A program made the translations under genes and the position numbers. DNA of 64,000 bases, taken from contig NC_082611.1 in assembly GCF_030936135.1 (NCBI RefSeq), positions 9,129,001-9,193,000 on the forward strand, written 5' to 3'. How positions within the stretch are numbered: position 1 is the stretch's first letter; the number at the start of each line of letters is the position of its first letter. Source of the DNA: Gavia stellata. Taxonomy: Eukaryota > Chordata > Aves > Gaviiformes > Gaviidae. Below the pieces are notes generated by a model. The model had not been told where the DNA came from. It did not search any database and worked only from the letters and a program-made list of their open reading frames with translations. Below, piece by piece: positions 39,601 through 64,000 of this stretch.

Positions 39601-40601
39601 CAATCCTAATTCTTTTATTGACATTCTGTGCTGTCATTTAGAGCCTGATCCAAAGCTTTACTGAAGCCGACCAAGTTTCCGTATTTTAAAGAGGGGTAAA
39701 GTGGTGGGAATTTTCATTAAGTGATTCCAGACTGTGGGAGACTGTCTCAAGCAGTTAAGTTATTGCTACCCTACTGTCAGAAGTTACGTTTAGAGATTAG
39801 ATCTTAAAACAGAGACAAAAAAGTAATTTTTAACAGAATACAGTTTGTTTTAGGAGTCTCAAGCACTCGTGTGACAGTCTTAACTTTTCCTGGCTCTTGT
39901 GACCACAGGCTGAGAGATGGAGGATTTAGTTTATTACCCTATTATATTTCTTGGTGGAGACATAGAGATAATGTCATTTATATTGTATTACTTGTATTAT
40001 GCATTTTAATGGATAGCGGATGCTCAAGAGTATTTTATTTCTGTAGGTGCTAAATATGGCAAGTACAGTCCCTTCCCTCACGTCAGCAGTAGGGTGTGAA
40101 ACCAATCTGCTGGAAATTTAGAAATTAATCTCCTCTATAAATACTGATTTGAAAAATCAATTTTTTACAGGAATTCAATCTTTTCTTGAAATCCTTAACA
40201 GCTGACAACTCCTCTGTTATGTTATTCTGTACCCTGTTCTCTACCTTCCCTGAATATATCACCATTTGTAATGAAAACTTAACAGCAGTATTGCTTTTTC
40301 CTTTGGTAAAATGTGTGACTTTTTAAGAAATAAGTTTGTAAGTAAAAACTACTTTCAGTACATTTATTTGCAGAAAGTTAGTTTATGGAGTACACAAACT
40401 TTTTGTAAGTATTGCTATTATGGCTTTTTGGCAGCAACTCAGCAGGCAATGCCTGTCTAGAGAAGTAATTAAGGATGAGGGACTTAACTGTATGGACAAT
40501 CAAAAATGGGTACAGCACCTGCTTAAATGTCTCCTTAAACATTTTGTTGAAGAATGATATCACACTTTTAACTAGTAAAATTTTCATCTCACTTTTCAAA
40601 G
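36700..40601. other. Intergenic region between MOSMO and PDZD9
   Basis: AT-rich sequence with no exon that I can support. A first, possibly non-coding, PDZD9 exon may lie here but could not be recognised. A degraded SINE-like copy is annotated at about 39.2 kb. Open frames at 37.9-38.5 kb show no family signature. Confidence 0.7.
39165..39285 (+). repeat. Degraded tRNA-derived SINE-like repeat
   Basis: The segment gttaagcactcattctgg ... actaggattcagttcccc ... gggtgaaggag has the order of a tRNA-like SINE head of the MIR or reptilian type. That head reads ggttagagcactc, then gggttcaattccc. The B-box equivalent, ggattcagttcc, is diverged. This rests on memory of the consensus and is tentative. 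Confidence 0.38.
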
Positions 40602-46093
<5,492 letters not shown>

Positions 46094-46724
46094 GAATTTG
46101 CCTTTGTTTCAGAATAGCTCAAAAATTGATTTCTTCAAAACCTTCATTTCTGAAGTTGTATTGTTCTGTTTTCTTTTAATACATGCCTGGACTTAAAAAA
46201 ATCTAAATGTCCTAAGATATTTGAAATAATACATTAGCTATATAAAGCTGTTTTAGCAATGCCCTCCCTCCCCTCAAAGATGTCTATCAATGCTACTTGT
46301 GGAGAAGACATTCAGAAACACTACCTCTGCTAGTCTCAGACAAGTAGCAGTTGCAAGCTCTAAGGAGGTCTAATACATTCATCTTTGTTTGAAGGTAAGT
46401 TTCTTCATTTACTTGATATAAGGATGGTGCAGACAGTTTATCAAGAACTTTTCCTGAACATACAAGAATACATGGACAACTAGTGGCAATTACAGTATTT
46501 GGCTGCATCACAGTGATCATTTCTGATGTATCTATTTTTTCATCGACACCTTATTTTCTCACTGTAGTTTTACCTTCAATATACAGAGTCAGACTTATCA
46601 GTATTAGATACCATTTTCAGTGGAAAAAACTCAACACAAAATGTATGAACTCAGCACTTTATTTGATGAGTGCAAGCCCACAATTACTCCAGATTAATTT
46701 TCTGAAAGAACTGAATTCATAAAT
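46094..46724. other. Tail-to-tail intergenic gap, PDZD9 / UQCRC2
   Basis: About 630 bp between the last PDZD9-homologous codon on the plus strand and the expected UQCRC2 cleavage site on the minus strand. It is AT-rich and contains no supported exon. No canonical AATAAA for PDZD9 was seen on the plus strand close to its stop, which fits a decayed locus but is not proof. Confidence 0.6.
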
Positions 46725-46740
46725 AACAAGTTAGTAGTAA

Positions 46741-46746
46741 TTTATT
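46741..46746 (-). terminator. UQCRC2 polyadenylation signal
   Basis: The plus strand reads tttatt, that is AATAAA on the minus strand, about 60 nt after the UQCRC2 stop codon (46805-46807). This implies a very short 3' UTR of roughly 80 nt. Confidence 0.75.
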
Positions 46747-48689
46747 TAGAACATAGGTGACTTAGAGCTCAGGTCCATCTTGAATCTGCATCCCAGTTTT
46801 GTTTTTACAACTCATCAAGAAAAGGAGTATTTCCCAAATCCCCACTAGCTGCCATTGATTTCTTCCCATTGACAAACTTCTTTGCAGCCTGAAAATAAAT
46901 CAGAGAGATGTATACAAGGAAATACTCACTACAACAGAGTTTATCTCGCTGCTCATAGCCTTAGCTTCAAGTTATTAAACAAATCCCAACACTAATACAG
47001 TACATCATCAAGTAAACAATTTCCCTTTTGCTGTCTATTACTTGCTTCTAATCCAGCTCCTCGTTACTATAATCTAAACAGGAATGGCGGAATGACAGTT
47101 GGATGTAAGAGGCATAAACTCTTTGAAAATGGTTATTCCTAGAATAATTACACCACAAGATACAGTGGATCTCTCCTTACTACTAAAGCTATTGCTAGTT
47201 GCTACTGCAACACAAATTAGTGGTGACTGTGAAAAAACAAGTTTTCTATCTTAGAATTTCAGTTTCTGATGGACTTCTGTATGAAGTTTGCTTTAAGTAT
47301 AAGCAACAAGGTAATTTGGAATAGCAATGCAGTTATGTCAATTTATCATTGAAAGCCTAGTTGTTTTAAGCACACCAAATATTCTAGACTCAAGAATCCT
47401 AAAAGCCTTGACACAGAGGTGCCTGCACTGGAACTAAGACCAAGTTTTCCGTGAATATTAGTTGGCAGTTTTGGTAAATTTAAGTGAAGTAGATGAGAAT
47501 TTCACATACTCTCAGCTACACTAGTTTTACAGCATATTGGATTAAAGGGTCTTCTGTTAATAAAGTAAGTAAAGACATCAAAAGATAGCCAGCTGGGATT
47601 TGTAAATGAGTTGCCTTTTTTTAAAGATAGTATGTGTGTGTTTGCAAACACACACAAATAAGCACCAGTTTTGTACCAAAAAACCTTACATAGTGATTAA
47701 GGAATGCCTGTAGATGCCGACACATACTTACATTCACAACATCAGCAGTGGCTACAGAGTCGATTTTTTGAGCAACAACAGATGGTGATGTGTGTGTGCC
47801 AGAAACCAATGACTCAGAGCCAATTTCATTCAGTAACCCTTCTGCAGTCTCCACTGACATCAAATAGGTGGCTTTCAGCTGATTTCTGTCTCAAACAAAG
47901 CATTAAGGATGAGTGAGCATGTAAGCCCTGTTATTACCTTCCCCACCGCCCCCATAAATACAATGATTTTTTGATGCTTTTTAAGTTTTCAAATTCCTCT
48001 CCATTTTGAAGTGTTTTTCTTTTCAAGTATGGAAGGCTTCTGCAGTTAGGGAAGAGGCACCACAAACAGTCCAAGCATGAAAATGACAGGATGCTTGAAC
48101 ACCTACTGCCTTGGCATGACCAGCCACCCCACACAGTCAGCAGATCTCTAGCTCAGAATTTGTTTTGGTTCAAAGTAACTAATGCAGGTACCCCCCAGGA
48201 ATTAGACAAACTATCAAGTTTAAAAATTAGGTTTAAAATTGATTCCAGTTTCTCATCAAGAACAGATGTAGGCAGAGCAATTTTGTTGTAAGCAACAAAG
48301 AAGCAATGAATGTAAATGGTTAGGCTCCTTGTGCAATAGTTTCATCTTCTGTTAAAAGACAGCAAGTTTATACTGTTTTTTCTGTTTCACGCAGTCTCAC
48401 TGCTACATATGAAAATCTTATTTTTATAAGCTAGTTCTTCTATTCTTTAAAAGTCAAAATGGTAGAAAATGGTTTATTCCAATAGAACATCATTAAGTAG
48501 CTTGGTATTTTTGACTGAATTGCAAGACTCTGAAAATATCACTAACCTTGAATTTGTATTTTGGGGTTTTTTTTTGGTCACTAAAGGAAAAAAAGCAATA
48601 TAGAAAATATGTGAGGCCATTCCAGAAGAGAAACTTAAAAAAAAAAAAAGCCACAGCATTGTGTAACTCCCTAATACTGGGCAGCTTTG

Positions 48690-48750
48690 TTACAAAAAAA
48701 CAACAAAACACCCCACGCCACAAAACAAAACACCCCACAACACGCAAAAC
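48690..48750. repeat. A/C-only low-complexity tract
   Basis: Imperfect tandem repetition of CAAAACAAAACACCCCAC-like sequence, almost free of G and T on the plus strand, in UQCRC2 intron 12. Poly-A/T runs at 48.57 and 48.64 kb lie beside it. Confidence 0.7.
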
Positions 48751-51700
48751 TAATAATGCCAAATATAAAGGTCCAGAATTCACCATTTAGTTACTAGTGA
48801 CTAAGGCACAACCAATCATGTCTAGGTTACCATGTTTTGTGTAATCAAGCTTTAGGTGGAGTCTTGTAAGTATTTTATGTATGCAACTGACAATATTTTA
48901 ATTTTGCTACTTGAGTGAATCTTTACTATATCCTTGTATTGCACAACTACAGTTTTAGAGGCTCAGTGCAGTTTAACACTACTTGGAGATCAAGCACCAA
49001 CTAATGTGCACAACCCTCTATAAATTAGAAGCTCTAAAACTTTGTTGGTATTACTGCATCTCTAATAGTAATTTTCCCCCATCTCAAATATTCCTAGGGG
49101 CACGTATTTCGAGCACTTGGATGTAACATCACTAATTCAGTGCTTTACACTTGCAGACCCTCATTATTACTATTCTTTGAAGATGCAGAAGATTGCTTAA
49201 TATAATTGTTTTGGGAATTGCTGCAGTGCGACTGTAAAGGGAATTACCTAAATAATGCAATTTATGGTTCTAATTTAAATACATCTTAATACTACAGAGT
49301 ATGATTAAAATGACAGCATCTGGTGATACTTGCTAATTTCTTACATTGAAACAGTTTTCAGAAAACATTAACACTTTTCTAACAAGATTTTATTACAAAA
49401 TACCGCTAGCAGAGAATCAGTATAGCTTTGGGAAAAAAAAAGGAGTATTCACAGTGCTTCAGTTTTAATGCAGGAAAGTGAGCAGTTCCCCATGGAAATA
49501 ATTACAGGACAATGATAAGCTTTGCTGTACAGAATAGTCTAAGTGTTTGGCAAGTAGCTACATGTTAAAGCAACTTCTCTTTACAACACACAAGACAGTT
49601 CTTTATGTACTTACTTTGCCTTTGTGACATCATCATCAGTGACACTGCCCTGAGCAACTGCCTTTATCTGGTTCAAAGCAGCTTTAATGACCTGAGGAAA
49701 ATTAAATCATCTAAGACTTCTTCTCACATTAAATTTCAACATGTTATTTCTGTTATCTGACATCTTAGAAACTTCAGGGGAGAGCAGCTGACAGTGTTAG
49801 GATTGTCTGCCTGAACACAATTCTGAACAGCCTCGTAACAGAACTAAAAACACTGTAATAAATGATCAAGTAACACACAAAACCCAGGGTGGATTTAAAT
49901 TGCAACACCGCATTAATTTGTATGGTCTCACCATATTTCATGAGAGTGTTCAGTTTTGCCAGCTTCAAGAGCCAGCACGTTCCTCATGATATGCTTAGAC
50001 TTACACATGTAAATCAGCAATTACAGGCAGCAACTCAAGGTATTTTACTAGCTCTAGTTCGTATTAGGCATTTGTACTTCCACAAAAGTAAGTCTCATTC
50101 CCAGCTTATAGAGCTGTCATAACTGAACATGCAGCATTCTTAGACAAGAAACCAGATGAATTGACTTTTTTTAGATGAATCAGTCACTATCTCAAATCAA
50201 AACACTAGTTTGAAGGTTATGTTGTTAATACTTAAATTCTAATCAGCAACTCACCTCCCCAGCATTTGGAGCCTGGGATATGGTATAAATCCCAAAGAGC
50301 CCAGAATCAGAGTAATTAACATTAAATGCGGAAGCCTGCAAAACAAACATTATCATCAACTGTTTCACGTATCAGAACAACTCAGCATCAAACATAGGAA
50401 GATAATTACTATTAGGATCTAAAATACTGTAATTCAGGAAGCTAAACTCCATCTGTGCAAAGGAAAGATCAGATTGGAAGGCCTTCTCTGAAATATTGTA
50501 ACTTGTGCAAGAATGAACTAATTAAGATTCTAGCTGGAGGTAGTAACCTCTCAAAGAATAATATGCATTTTACTTAAAGTATTAAAGTACAGTAACCCTC
50601 TGAACTTACGTCAAATGGCTGGGTAGTTGCTTTAGCAATACCCTGGGACAATTTGCTGGTAACATTGCTGCCCCTCTTGATAAGGGGTCCAGCACCTAAA
50701 ACATGCTGAAGAACACTGAACGCATTTGCTTCTGCACTTCCAACAGCAGCTCCTTCTGTTACAATAGCAGCATGGACAAGGCTATCACCATTCTGTTCTC
50801 TGATTTCTCCTAAAAATACAACAACAGAATAAAAGGTAATGCAGTGTTCAGTTAGAAACTACTGTACGTTCAGAGGGATGGAAAGGAGTTAGTTTCATGA
50901 GAGAGAATGTGAAGTTATTGCATGTCCACTCAGTAAGACAGCAAGAAGCTGTTAGTAGGCTCTAGGCTATTTTAGAAGTCCTTTACATTCAAAAATTTTC
51001 TTGCAAGCACAAAACCAAGTACCTTACTGTGCCTTAATTGAACCTGACCCTAAACCATATCTAGTATGAGAAGATAAAACTCAGTGAATCTCCAGATAAC
51101 AAATATCCAGAAAAGTAGCGTACCTTCTGTTCATAGTAATATTTATCCTGTTTTATAGAAACTGAAGTTATTCCAGTCAAATATTAAATGTTGGAAAAAT
51201 CTTTATTTTTTTCCCCATCTCTTTACAGAGTGATCTGATACTCCAACTAAAGAATAGCTATTGGTATTAGTACAAGATACTGCTCTGAAAGAGCTAAGCA
51301 TTGCTTTGTCTTTTATGAGAAACTTACGACATTCTAACAGATCTTCCCTAAAAAGAAAGCCTACCACCACTTCTAAAAGACTCCTTAATCTATTCTTAAG
51401 AGAATCTTCCCAAAAATGCCAAGAGAAACCATATGCCAGATCGTTTTTCATTTTGTGGAATAAATGATCTTGCAGGTAAAGCTTTGTTGGAGATACGTGT
51501 TCCATTTTATCCCAGAACTTTCCATGGTGGGGAATAATCCTTTGCTTATTTAGATGGGAGATGCCTCTGAACTGTCACTTCCCACGTACAACTATGTAGT
51601 TTTCAGTTGCAACTTTGAATAACACTACATTTATAATAAACAAAAAATCAGTCATTCAGAACAGATACAAGAAACACACTTACCCCCTCGATAGACAGCC

Positions 51701-54700
51701 TTCGCACTAGAAATACCTGCTCCACTTCGGATATTTAGAAAGTGCTCTGCAACTTGCTTTAAGTCAGAGTGCTTTACACCTGCAATACAATAGTTCATTC
51801 CAAGTAATGTAATGGCACTGAAAAGCTACAGCAGTTACATAGAAATATTTTAAGTGTACTGTAGCATTTTACTTCTGCAGAGAACTCAAATTTCTGCAGT
51901 AGTTTTCCCTTACAAATTGCAGTGTCCATTAAAGAACATACATACCTATTCCTACAAGAGCCATTCTTGCACTTGTGAAATTGTTCTGTACAAAATGGTG
52001 AAGCTGTAACAGTAAATTCACATTTTAGGGTATTTTATAAACAGAATAAAAATGGCAAGTGTGTTTCTGACACTGTTCAGCCTTATACTTCTAATGCAGC
52101 AAACTCCAATGCTTCCAAAAGGAACTGTCTATAGAATAGCATTTTACGCATTCTCCAGTGACAACTACAAAACCCTTTCATACAAGAACATTTGCATTTC
52201 ATTGACAACCTTCCTATCAACAAACAGCCATCGACATTAACCGCCTCTCTAAATGTGAACATGAGTTCCGTACCCGATACTAAAAGCTGCATGGAAATAA
52301 GTTATTTTAACACCAGACTAATGTGATAGTAAATACTGGCTGTATATTTACTAAATTCATTTTCTCTCTCTCATCTATCCTTGATAAAGAAACTGAAACA
52401 GATTTATAACACCACAAATAATCCTACCTGCTCAGAAGTAATTTTTCCAATTGTATAATCTGGACAATATAAGGGGTTTGCCAGAGCGTTCTTATAAGCT
52501 GCAGCATGCAAGTTTTCCAGCACGCCTAAGAGGGACAAAGTTTCAGTGATGATAATTAACACAAGAGCCACTTTCAATGAAGATTATGAATGAAACTAAA
52601 TGTCACCCCAGTGAAACAGAGCTGTGGTCCACTTTAAGAACCACAAGATCTGCAAAAGCAGGTCTGGAATAATCCAATACACATTGAGGTTTCATCCAAA
52701 TCCTTGGGCAACAGAATCTGGTCTGAAGGCTTCTATTTTTTTTTTGCTTATTTAAAAAAAAAAAAAAATATAATAACTTGCACATGCTCAACACTTTTTG
52801 GCCTCAACAGCAAGCTATAAATGCAATCAGTGTTTGGGGGATGGGGAGCAGTAGAAAACATCAAACCCCAACATCCTTTTAATTTGCTTCAGGATCATCA
52901 TCATCATCTTCACTGTAAGCATCCCTTATTCTTGAGCTTGAGAAAGAACAGGCTGTTTATAATACTATTTGCAGCTCTGTCTGATGTCTCATCTATCTCC
53001 CTATTCAGATGAAGGATGCTACTGTCTTCAATTCACTTCTCATGAGTTTCTTCTTGCATCCAATAGCACTCTACTCATTCCTGTTTGATATGGTCAAAAT
53101 ATTCTCAAGAGAAAGATGACACTCCTTTCTTCATAGTTCTGATTCTGAACATAACTGTAACTAAAAATATTAAGTTACTATGAAACTAACCTGTAGTTGA
53201 TACAAGTTTAAAAAACAAAGATTGTTCTTGATTCCAATTTAAAAAAAATAGTAGCATTTCAATATAAGGCAGAGATTTTCCAAAGTCCAACATTGTGTTG
53301 TCACCTTTAATGGGTTATGAAGGTGAGCATGCTTCACAGAGTAGTTAAAATGATGTTTATTGTGCAGAACGACTTGGGTGAACTTGGATGACTAGTTAAG
53401 TAACACAAGATATATCGGAATACACTTGGTTTGGCTGAGGCTTTGTGTTTGCTTTTTTCCCTTTTTTCCTTTAAAACCATGAGCCTAAATTTATAAACCT
53501 AAAACTGGAATCTATTTTCAGTGTAATGAAAATACATATTGTTTTTATACCAAAATAACCATACAAATTCAAGAAGTCTTTTGTAGAATACTGTTTCCAC
53601 ATCAATGAGTAATACCTAAATATTATTTTTCAGAACAGAAGCTTTTTCAACTATACTGTCAACAACAGTCATGACTTGCACATTCTTCGGTTGTACTTAA
53701 AAAAATTTAAAAGGTAAAATGGAAGCCATCAAGGAGAATGGTGTAACCTGTCTTCAGCATGTTACTTGCTAAACATTGTTATGCACAGGCTGGAAAAACT
53801 TGTGGATTTATAAAAAAAAGTTCCGTAACAACAAAAAGACCATACCTATCAATGGGGAAAAGCTAAAAAATGAAATGGTCATGTGACAGAGCAAAAGGGA
53901 AACTCTATTTTTTCTAGTTTTTCAATTTGAAGAAACTCCCATGAAGCCAATGTAGTGGATCAGAAAATACACTTACCCACTTGAGGATTCTGAAATGCGA
54001 TTGCTTTGTCAACTTTTAATTGTGGCTGAAGATCAGTTACTTCCCATGGTCTGAACTCTGGTGCTGTGGTGACATTAAGAAGGTACTCCATTACTGTATC
54101 ACTAGATAAAAAGATTTACAAAGGCATTAAACACCATAGAATTAACATGTATTTCTTTTGAAGTTGAAAGCAATTCAAACTGATCTGTAAGCAACACATT
54201 AACAACAAAATATATCATTCGAGCCAGAGTAGTTATTTGCACTGCTGTACAAAGTATGAGAATTCAACTTCAGTTCTGTAGCTTTTGTATGCTCAGTAAA
54301 GAGGCTGCATATTAATACCGTAATTTATTGATTTATTATAACGACATGAAAATAGGTATTACAATAGGTCTCTACTTCACTACAGAGCAGTTTGTAAAGA
54401 ACGCAATAATTCAGTTTACAGCACATCAAGATACCTACACATAGTCACGCAGGCATTCAACTGAGTAAGTCATTTTCTCTCTTGTTGAGTACACACTAAA
54501 TGAGAAAAAAATACAAAATCCATTTCAGCAGAGAACATAGAATTGGATCTTTCACACATTCCCTATTTATTGAATTTGTCAGCAAGATACTGACTAGAAT
54601 ATCTAGTTAACCTTAAATCTGCTTGAGATGACTGTTTAAAGGAGTGATAATACACACACATCAGAAATAGACATAACTAAAACTCGTATCTTAAGTATTC

Positions 54701-56117
54701 AAGTAATAACAAGTGTCTTGTGACCATCAGCATTTAAGATACCATGATAATTCAAAGTAAAACAACAAATAAGGCTGCATAGCAAAACTTGAAGAAAAAT
54801 GTGTACACATATTAAACAAGGCAATTTAGAAATTATTCTCTTTGGGCAAAAAACATAGTCCGGTCTTTTCCACTTGCTTCAACACATTTGTAATTAACAG
54901 GAACAAAAAATGGTAGAGTCTCAAGTTATATAAAACACTGTTTTTAACCAAATTCTATATAAAACAATCTTACTGGATGATTTCAAGATACACTGCAAGA
55001 AAGCAGGCACAGCGAGATCCCTCTTTTGTTTCTCTTAGGCTTGTTTTCTAGGCTTTAAACTCCCAAAGCACGAAAGCCAACTACTGTCTGAATTGTTCCC
55101 AAAGTTGCAGTGTGATGAGTGGTATCTATTCACAAAAGATGGAGGGGGAAAAAAAAAAAATAAATCTACTGACTTCAGGAAGTTTAATCTCGAAGCCTGA
55201 AAAGGCAGAAAGAACACTAAGCTTTCTGGACAAAGTATATTTCTTCCAGGTACACAAGATTTATATTTTGTTAACTGGAAGGTGTTTTTAAAATAGCAAT
55301 CATGGGTGCCCTCTTGAACCTTAACAGAACAAGAATAGAATGAGAAGTACAAAAGAGAAGTTCCTTGTCAATGTTCACCATTCAAGTACCTTTATCACAC
55401 TGAGCTTATATGCCTACATATTGTTATGCTTATTGTTTTAAGTTTCCTCTAGTCATACAGCTTGTTTGCATTTTACCAAGACGGATTATCTTTATATGTG
55501 GTTACATACCTTAGGCTACCCCCAACAGCTTCAATGCCACGAGTAATCCGGAAAGAAGATGCTCCTTTAGTAGTCTATTAAAAAAAAAAAAAAGGCAACT
55601 TAAAAGATTTGCCTGATGTTGTTCAGTGCTCAAGCAAAGTTGAAACAGTGTCTGTTTATTCATTTATCCAGAAGCCATTTTGAAAAGTTGAGCCAGCTTA
55701 CTGCATCCCCACTCCAAATAATTTCTATCATCCTCTGTGATTTTCCACCGTAATTTCCACCTATTTGCTCCCCAGCCCCATTCTAGAACAATCCAGGTTT
55801 GCTTGAACATTTCAGAGGATTCTCTGAATTACATAAGCTTGACAAAACCAGCGCAAGGAATGCCTACACATACTATTATGCTGACAGCTGTCTGGGGAAA
55901 GTAACTTCGGACAGCAGTTGGGAAGGAGGTAATGAGCACCTGGGATGTTATTTTTTGTTCTGCCTGAAACTGATGTGGATTGAGCCCGTGCAACAGCAGT
56001 CAAACACATGTCAGTGGTACTGTTTGGTCTAATCATCACAGCCTGGTTGGTGTGTGCGAGAGGCTGTGTTTACATCTGCAGCTAGAGCCAGACAGCAACT
56101 GAGATAAACAGGAACAA

Positions 56118-56360
56118 GGGGAAGGGCCACAGTGGGTCAAGCCCATGGGACATCTAGCCCAACGTTCTGTAGCTAACAGTAGCAACAGACGAGGCTATTT
56201 AAATACACCATCCCAGAACCCATTCAATGGCATTCCTGCAGTACCTACAGGAGTTACTCCTGTTCGCAACTGTTTAAGGACCTGCTGTCAATGAATTTGT
56301 CCGATTCTTTTTTTTTAACCTGCTGATAACGTGTCTGCCCCCACAGCATCTTGTATAACT
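56118..56360 (-). mobile_element. Ancient CR1-family LINE 3' fragment
   Basis: The plus strand reads gtgggtcaagcccatggg-acatctagccca near 56.13 kb. Near 56.3 kb it has caatgaatttgtccgattctttttttt, aacctg and then ctgcccccacagcatctt. In reverse this matches, from memory, the 3' region of the older reptile/bird CR1 subfamilies: aagaactagataaattcatgga through ggctagatggaccttggtctgaccca. It is strongly diverged and lies inside UQCRC2 intron 3, so it is a pre-avian or early avian insertion. Confidence 0.68.
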
Positions 56361-56548
56361 GAAGCTAGACATAAAACAGGAAGGGAAAACAAGGAGCTTA
56401 AAATATCTTGATGGCAGTAGTAAGAAAAACTATTGAGAAATATTACACACACACAAAACTGAGTTTGTATCAGCCACCCAAATTAACTTTTGCTGCACCT
56501 TAAATAAAACTAGTTATGTACATAATTTGATATAGATATTTTTTATGT

Positions 56549-56551
<3 letters not shown>

Positions 56552-56597
<46 letters not shown>
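56552..56597. repeat. (TA)n microsatellite, about 23 repeats
   Basis: An uninterrupted alternating TA tract, within UQCRC2 intron 3 and about 230 bp from the donor of exon 3. Likely to be length-variable between individuals. Confidence 0.97.
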
Positions 56598-56600
<3 letters not shown>

Positions 56601-58249
56601 ACACCACCAGGGAGCATAACTCTAAATAAATATCACTGCCTGTCTTTTCCAGGAAGTAATGCCATTTCTCCTGCACTTGAACCAGGTAACCAAGAATCAA
56701 TGTACATTGTTTTCCACTTTATAAGATCTCTTACATTAAATTATACCATATTGTTTCTCTTTGTGATCACAAACCTTCCACCATTTCATCTACTGCCAGC
56801 ATAATAACAAAGAGAATAAACACCTACCAAATTAGATGCAAGACGAAGCAAGTGAGCAGTTCCCAAGTTACCAGCAGTTTCGTATCTGCTGCCCGCTTTA
56901 ATAAACACCCCAATTCTTGAAGCTGGAGAAAAGTTTTCCAGAGATGCAATAATTAAGCCATTTGGTAATTTTGTGATCTGTATTAAAAAGAAAAAAATTG
57001 GTTTAGTTATTCACTGGAAGTACTGTCACAGTTCTGCTTTGACTGAGTTCTAAAAGATAAATAAAAAGGAGAGAGTAAAAAATACCAGTATTCATACTGA
57101 CCTCAAGATCCTCAGACTCTGGAGATAGTTTCAGTCGTTCTGCAGTTGCTGAGGTTGCAACTTTAGGAGCCACCTTAAGCGAGTAAAGTCTCTTCTAGAG
57201 GAGAAAGCATAAGAGAATGGATTTCCTGAATTAGTTCATCACAAAAATTGATTACATACTGAAAAAGCAACTAATTTTAAAGTAGAAATACAATGAACGA
57301 CTTCAAGCCCCTGAGTAAAAACAGTGATTCCCTTGTAATTCCTCTGACTGTGTTTTACAGCCCTGCTGGAACCTGTGCAATGACTTATGCGAGGTCTCTG
57401 GAAGTTCAAGAAATAGCACTGTAAGAAAGCTTTCTTTTTTTCTCTTCGCTGTTGCACAGGGGGAATCTCTACTGATACTATAGAGTCTGCAGGACCACTG
57501 TAAAGCTATTAACTGAACAAACAGCTACAGCAATCCACATACGCAGAACACAGCTTTGGAGATAACTTTCTAATTTATTAGGTGTAGGCAGTTCAACTCC
57601 TAAAGAGTCACCTCTCAGAACACCAACCTATCTACACTGACTGCTGCATACAAAGGGGACATGTATGCAGGTCCGCGAACTGCAGAGTAATAACCAGAAG
57701 CAGGCCTTCAAACTGAAGAGGTGAAAATCGCAAGAGCCCTCCCTTCAGTAGCTGGCAACAGAAAAGACACGACTATTGGTTTTGAATCTGAAATTTTATT
57801 CCCTTTCACCCTTTTTGGAAGTTCCTTATACTTGTAAAATAAGTTTATTTATTACTCTTATTTTCACATAAAAAACCCCTTCATTCCCATACATCTCAAA
57901 GTACAAACCCAGTGACAGAAACATGGCTGCACTCAGTTGTAGGGATACCAATGACATAATTCCTCTTGCTTTGCCACACACTCTGTTCAGTACATGAGTC
58001 TAACTCCTTTTTTCTCCCACCACAAAATTTGTTAAGACATCTAATTTTAACCTCTAAGTCTACTTATTTATGAATTATGAGTGCATGTCTAAAATTGACT
58101 TACAAACATACTGTGACTCAGAAGATGCCATCCTACTCAAAAGAGCATTTCCAGCAGAGACCCAACACAACTTATATTTCATCTGTCCGCCACTTCAACA
58201 CCATTTTTTGCAGCAGAACAAGCGCTCTGCCCCCTCCACGCCTCCGGGA

Positions 58250-63473
<5,224 letters not shown>

Positions 63474-64000
63474 TAACAGGATACATCTATTTGACTCTAT
63501 TATGTTTCAGGAGCACTTAATATAAATAAACCATGCTATAGCCAATGAAGTTAAAGGATTAATCATATTTTGATTACATTTTTACAGAACCCAAGAATAT
63601 TCTGAACAGCTGTAGAATTTCTTGCTCAAATGTTGGTCTTAAAAAAAAAAAAGGGGGGGGCGGGGTTGGAGACAAAGTCAAGTTTCGAATGGCTTTTTCT
63701 CTCTGAGGAAAATCCTACTGTGTATGGCATACTTGGACGAGCTTTCTGTGACTTTCCCTTACAAATATTTTCAATAAATATATTTATCTTATAAATATAG
63801 CTCTACAAGGAGCTGTTATTCTGGTGTTACAAAACAGTCATTCAAATGTAGCTGCACACACATGAAATTTAGTCACTTGTATGATGAGAAAATTAAAGGG
63901 GAAAAACCTCACATTTAGGATACATGTAATTTTCCATTGAAAACTGAAACAGTGTTGTGTTTCAGCAAGAAGAAATACTCCAAGCTAATATGTTTGTCTT

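Noticed and set aside
40475-40601. Upstream in-frame extension of the first PDZD9 exon with its own Met
   Set aside because: A tttcaaag acceptor at 40600-40601 marks the exon start better, and the extension has no similarity to PDZD9 that I recall.

Overview
This is a vertebrate nuclear window, almost certainly from a bird. Evidence: compact introns with canonical GT/AG sites, three gene-associated CpG islands in an AT-rich background, a truncated CR1 LINE tail of the type scattered through bird genomes (about 34.39 kb), and several older amniote repeats. The genes and their order match human chromosome 16p12.2: VWA3A - MOSMO - PDZD9 - UQCRC2, with CRYM placed directly beside UQCRC2. No viral element was recognised.

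Layout. 0-1.6 kb: first coding exons of VWA3A on the minus strand, running off the left edge, with a CpG-island promoter at about 1.9-2.75 kb. 2.74-35.7 kb: MOSMO on the minus strand, with three coding exons at 35.6, 14.6 and 6.5 kb, introns of about 20.8 and 7.9 kb, and a probable long 3' UTR that reaches the VWA3A promoter. Its GC-rich promoter (35.0-36.7 kb) includes a 4 x 40 bp minisatellite. 40.6-46.1 kb: three PDZD9-homologous exons on the plus strand. Splice sites survive, but the coding frame is broken at three places, so the gene looks decayed. 46.7-58.8 kb: complete UQCRC2 on the minus strand, 14 coding exons, 457 codons. 58.8-59.5 kb: a CpG-rich divergent promoter shared with CRYM. 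59.46 kb to the right edge: first four coding exons of CRYM on the plus strand, 163 residues, gene continuing outside.

The genes do not form one pathway. MOSMO attenuates Hedgehog signalling through Smoothened, UQCRC2 is a core subunit of mitochondrial complex III, CRYM is an NADPH-linked ketimine reductase and thyroid-hormone binder, and VWA3A and PDZD9 are poorly characterised. The most notable points are the apparent decay of PDZD9, an orphan CpG island inside MOSMO intron 2 (8.77-9.14 kb), the tandem CTCF-like minisatellite beside the MOSMO promoter, and the UQCRC2/CRYM divergent promoter with ETS, NRF1-like and YY1 motifs. All exon boundaries were derived by hand from splice signals and reading-phase continuity. 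Family comparisons are from memory.
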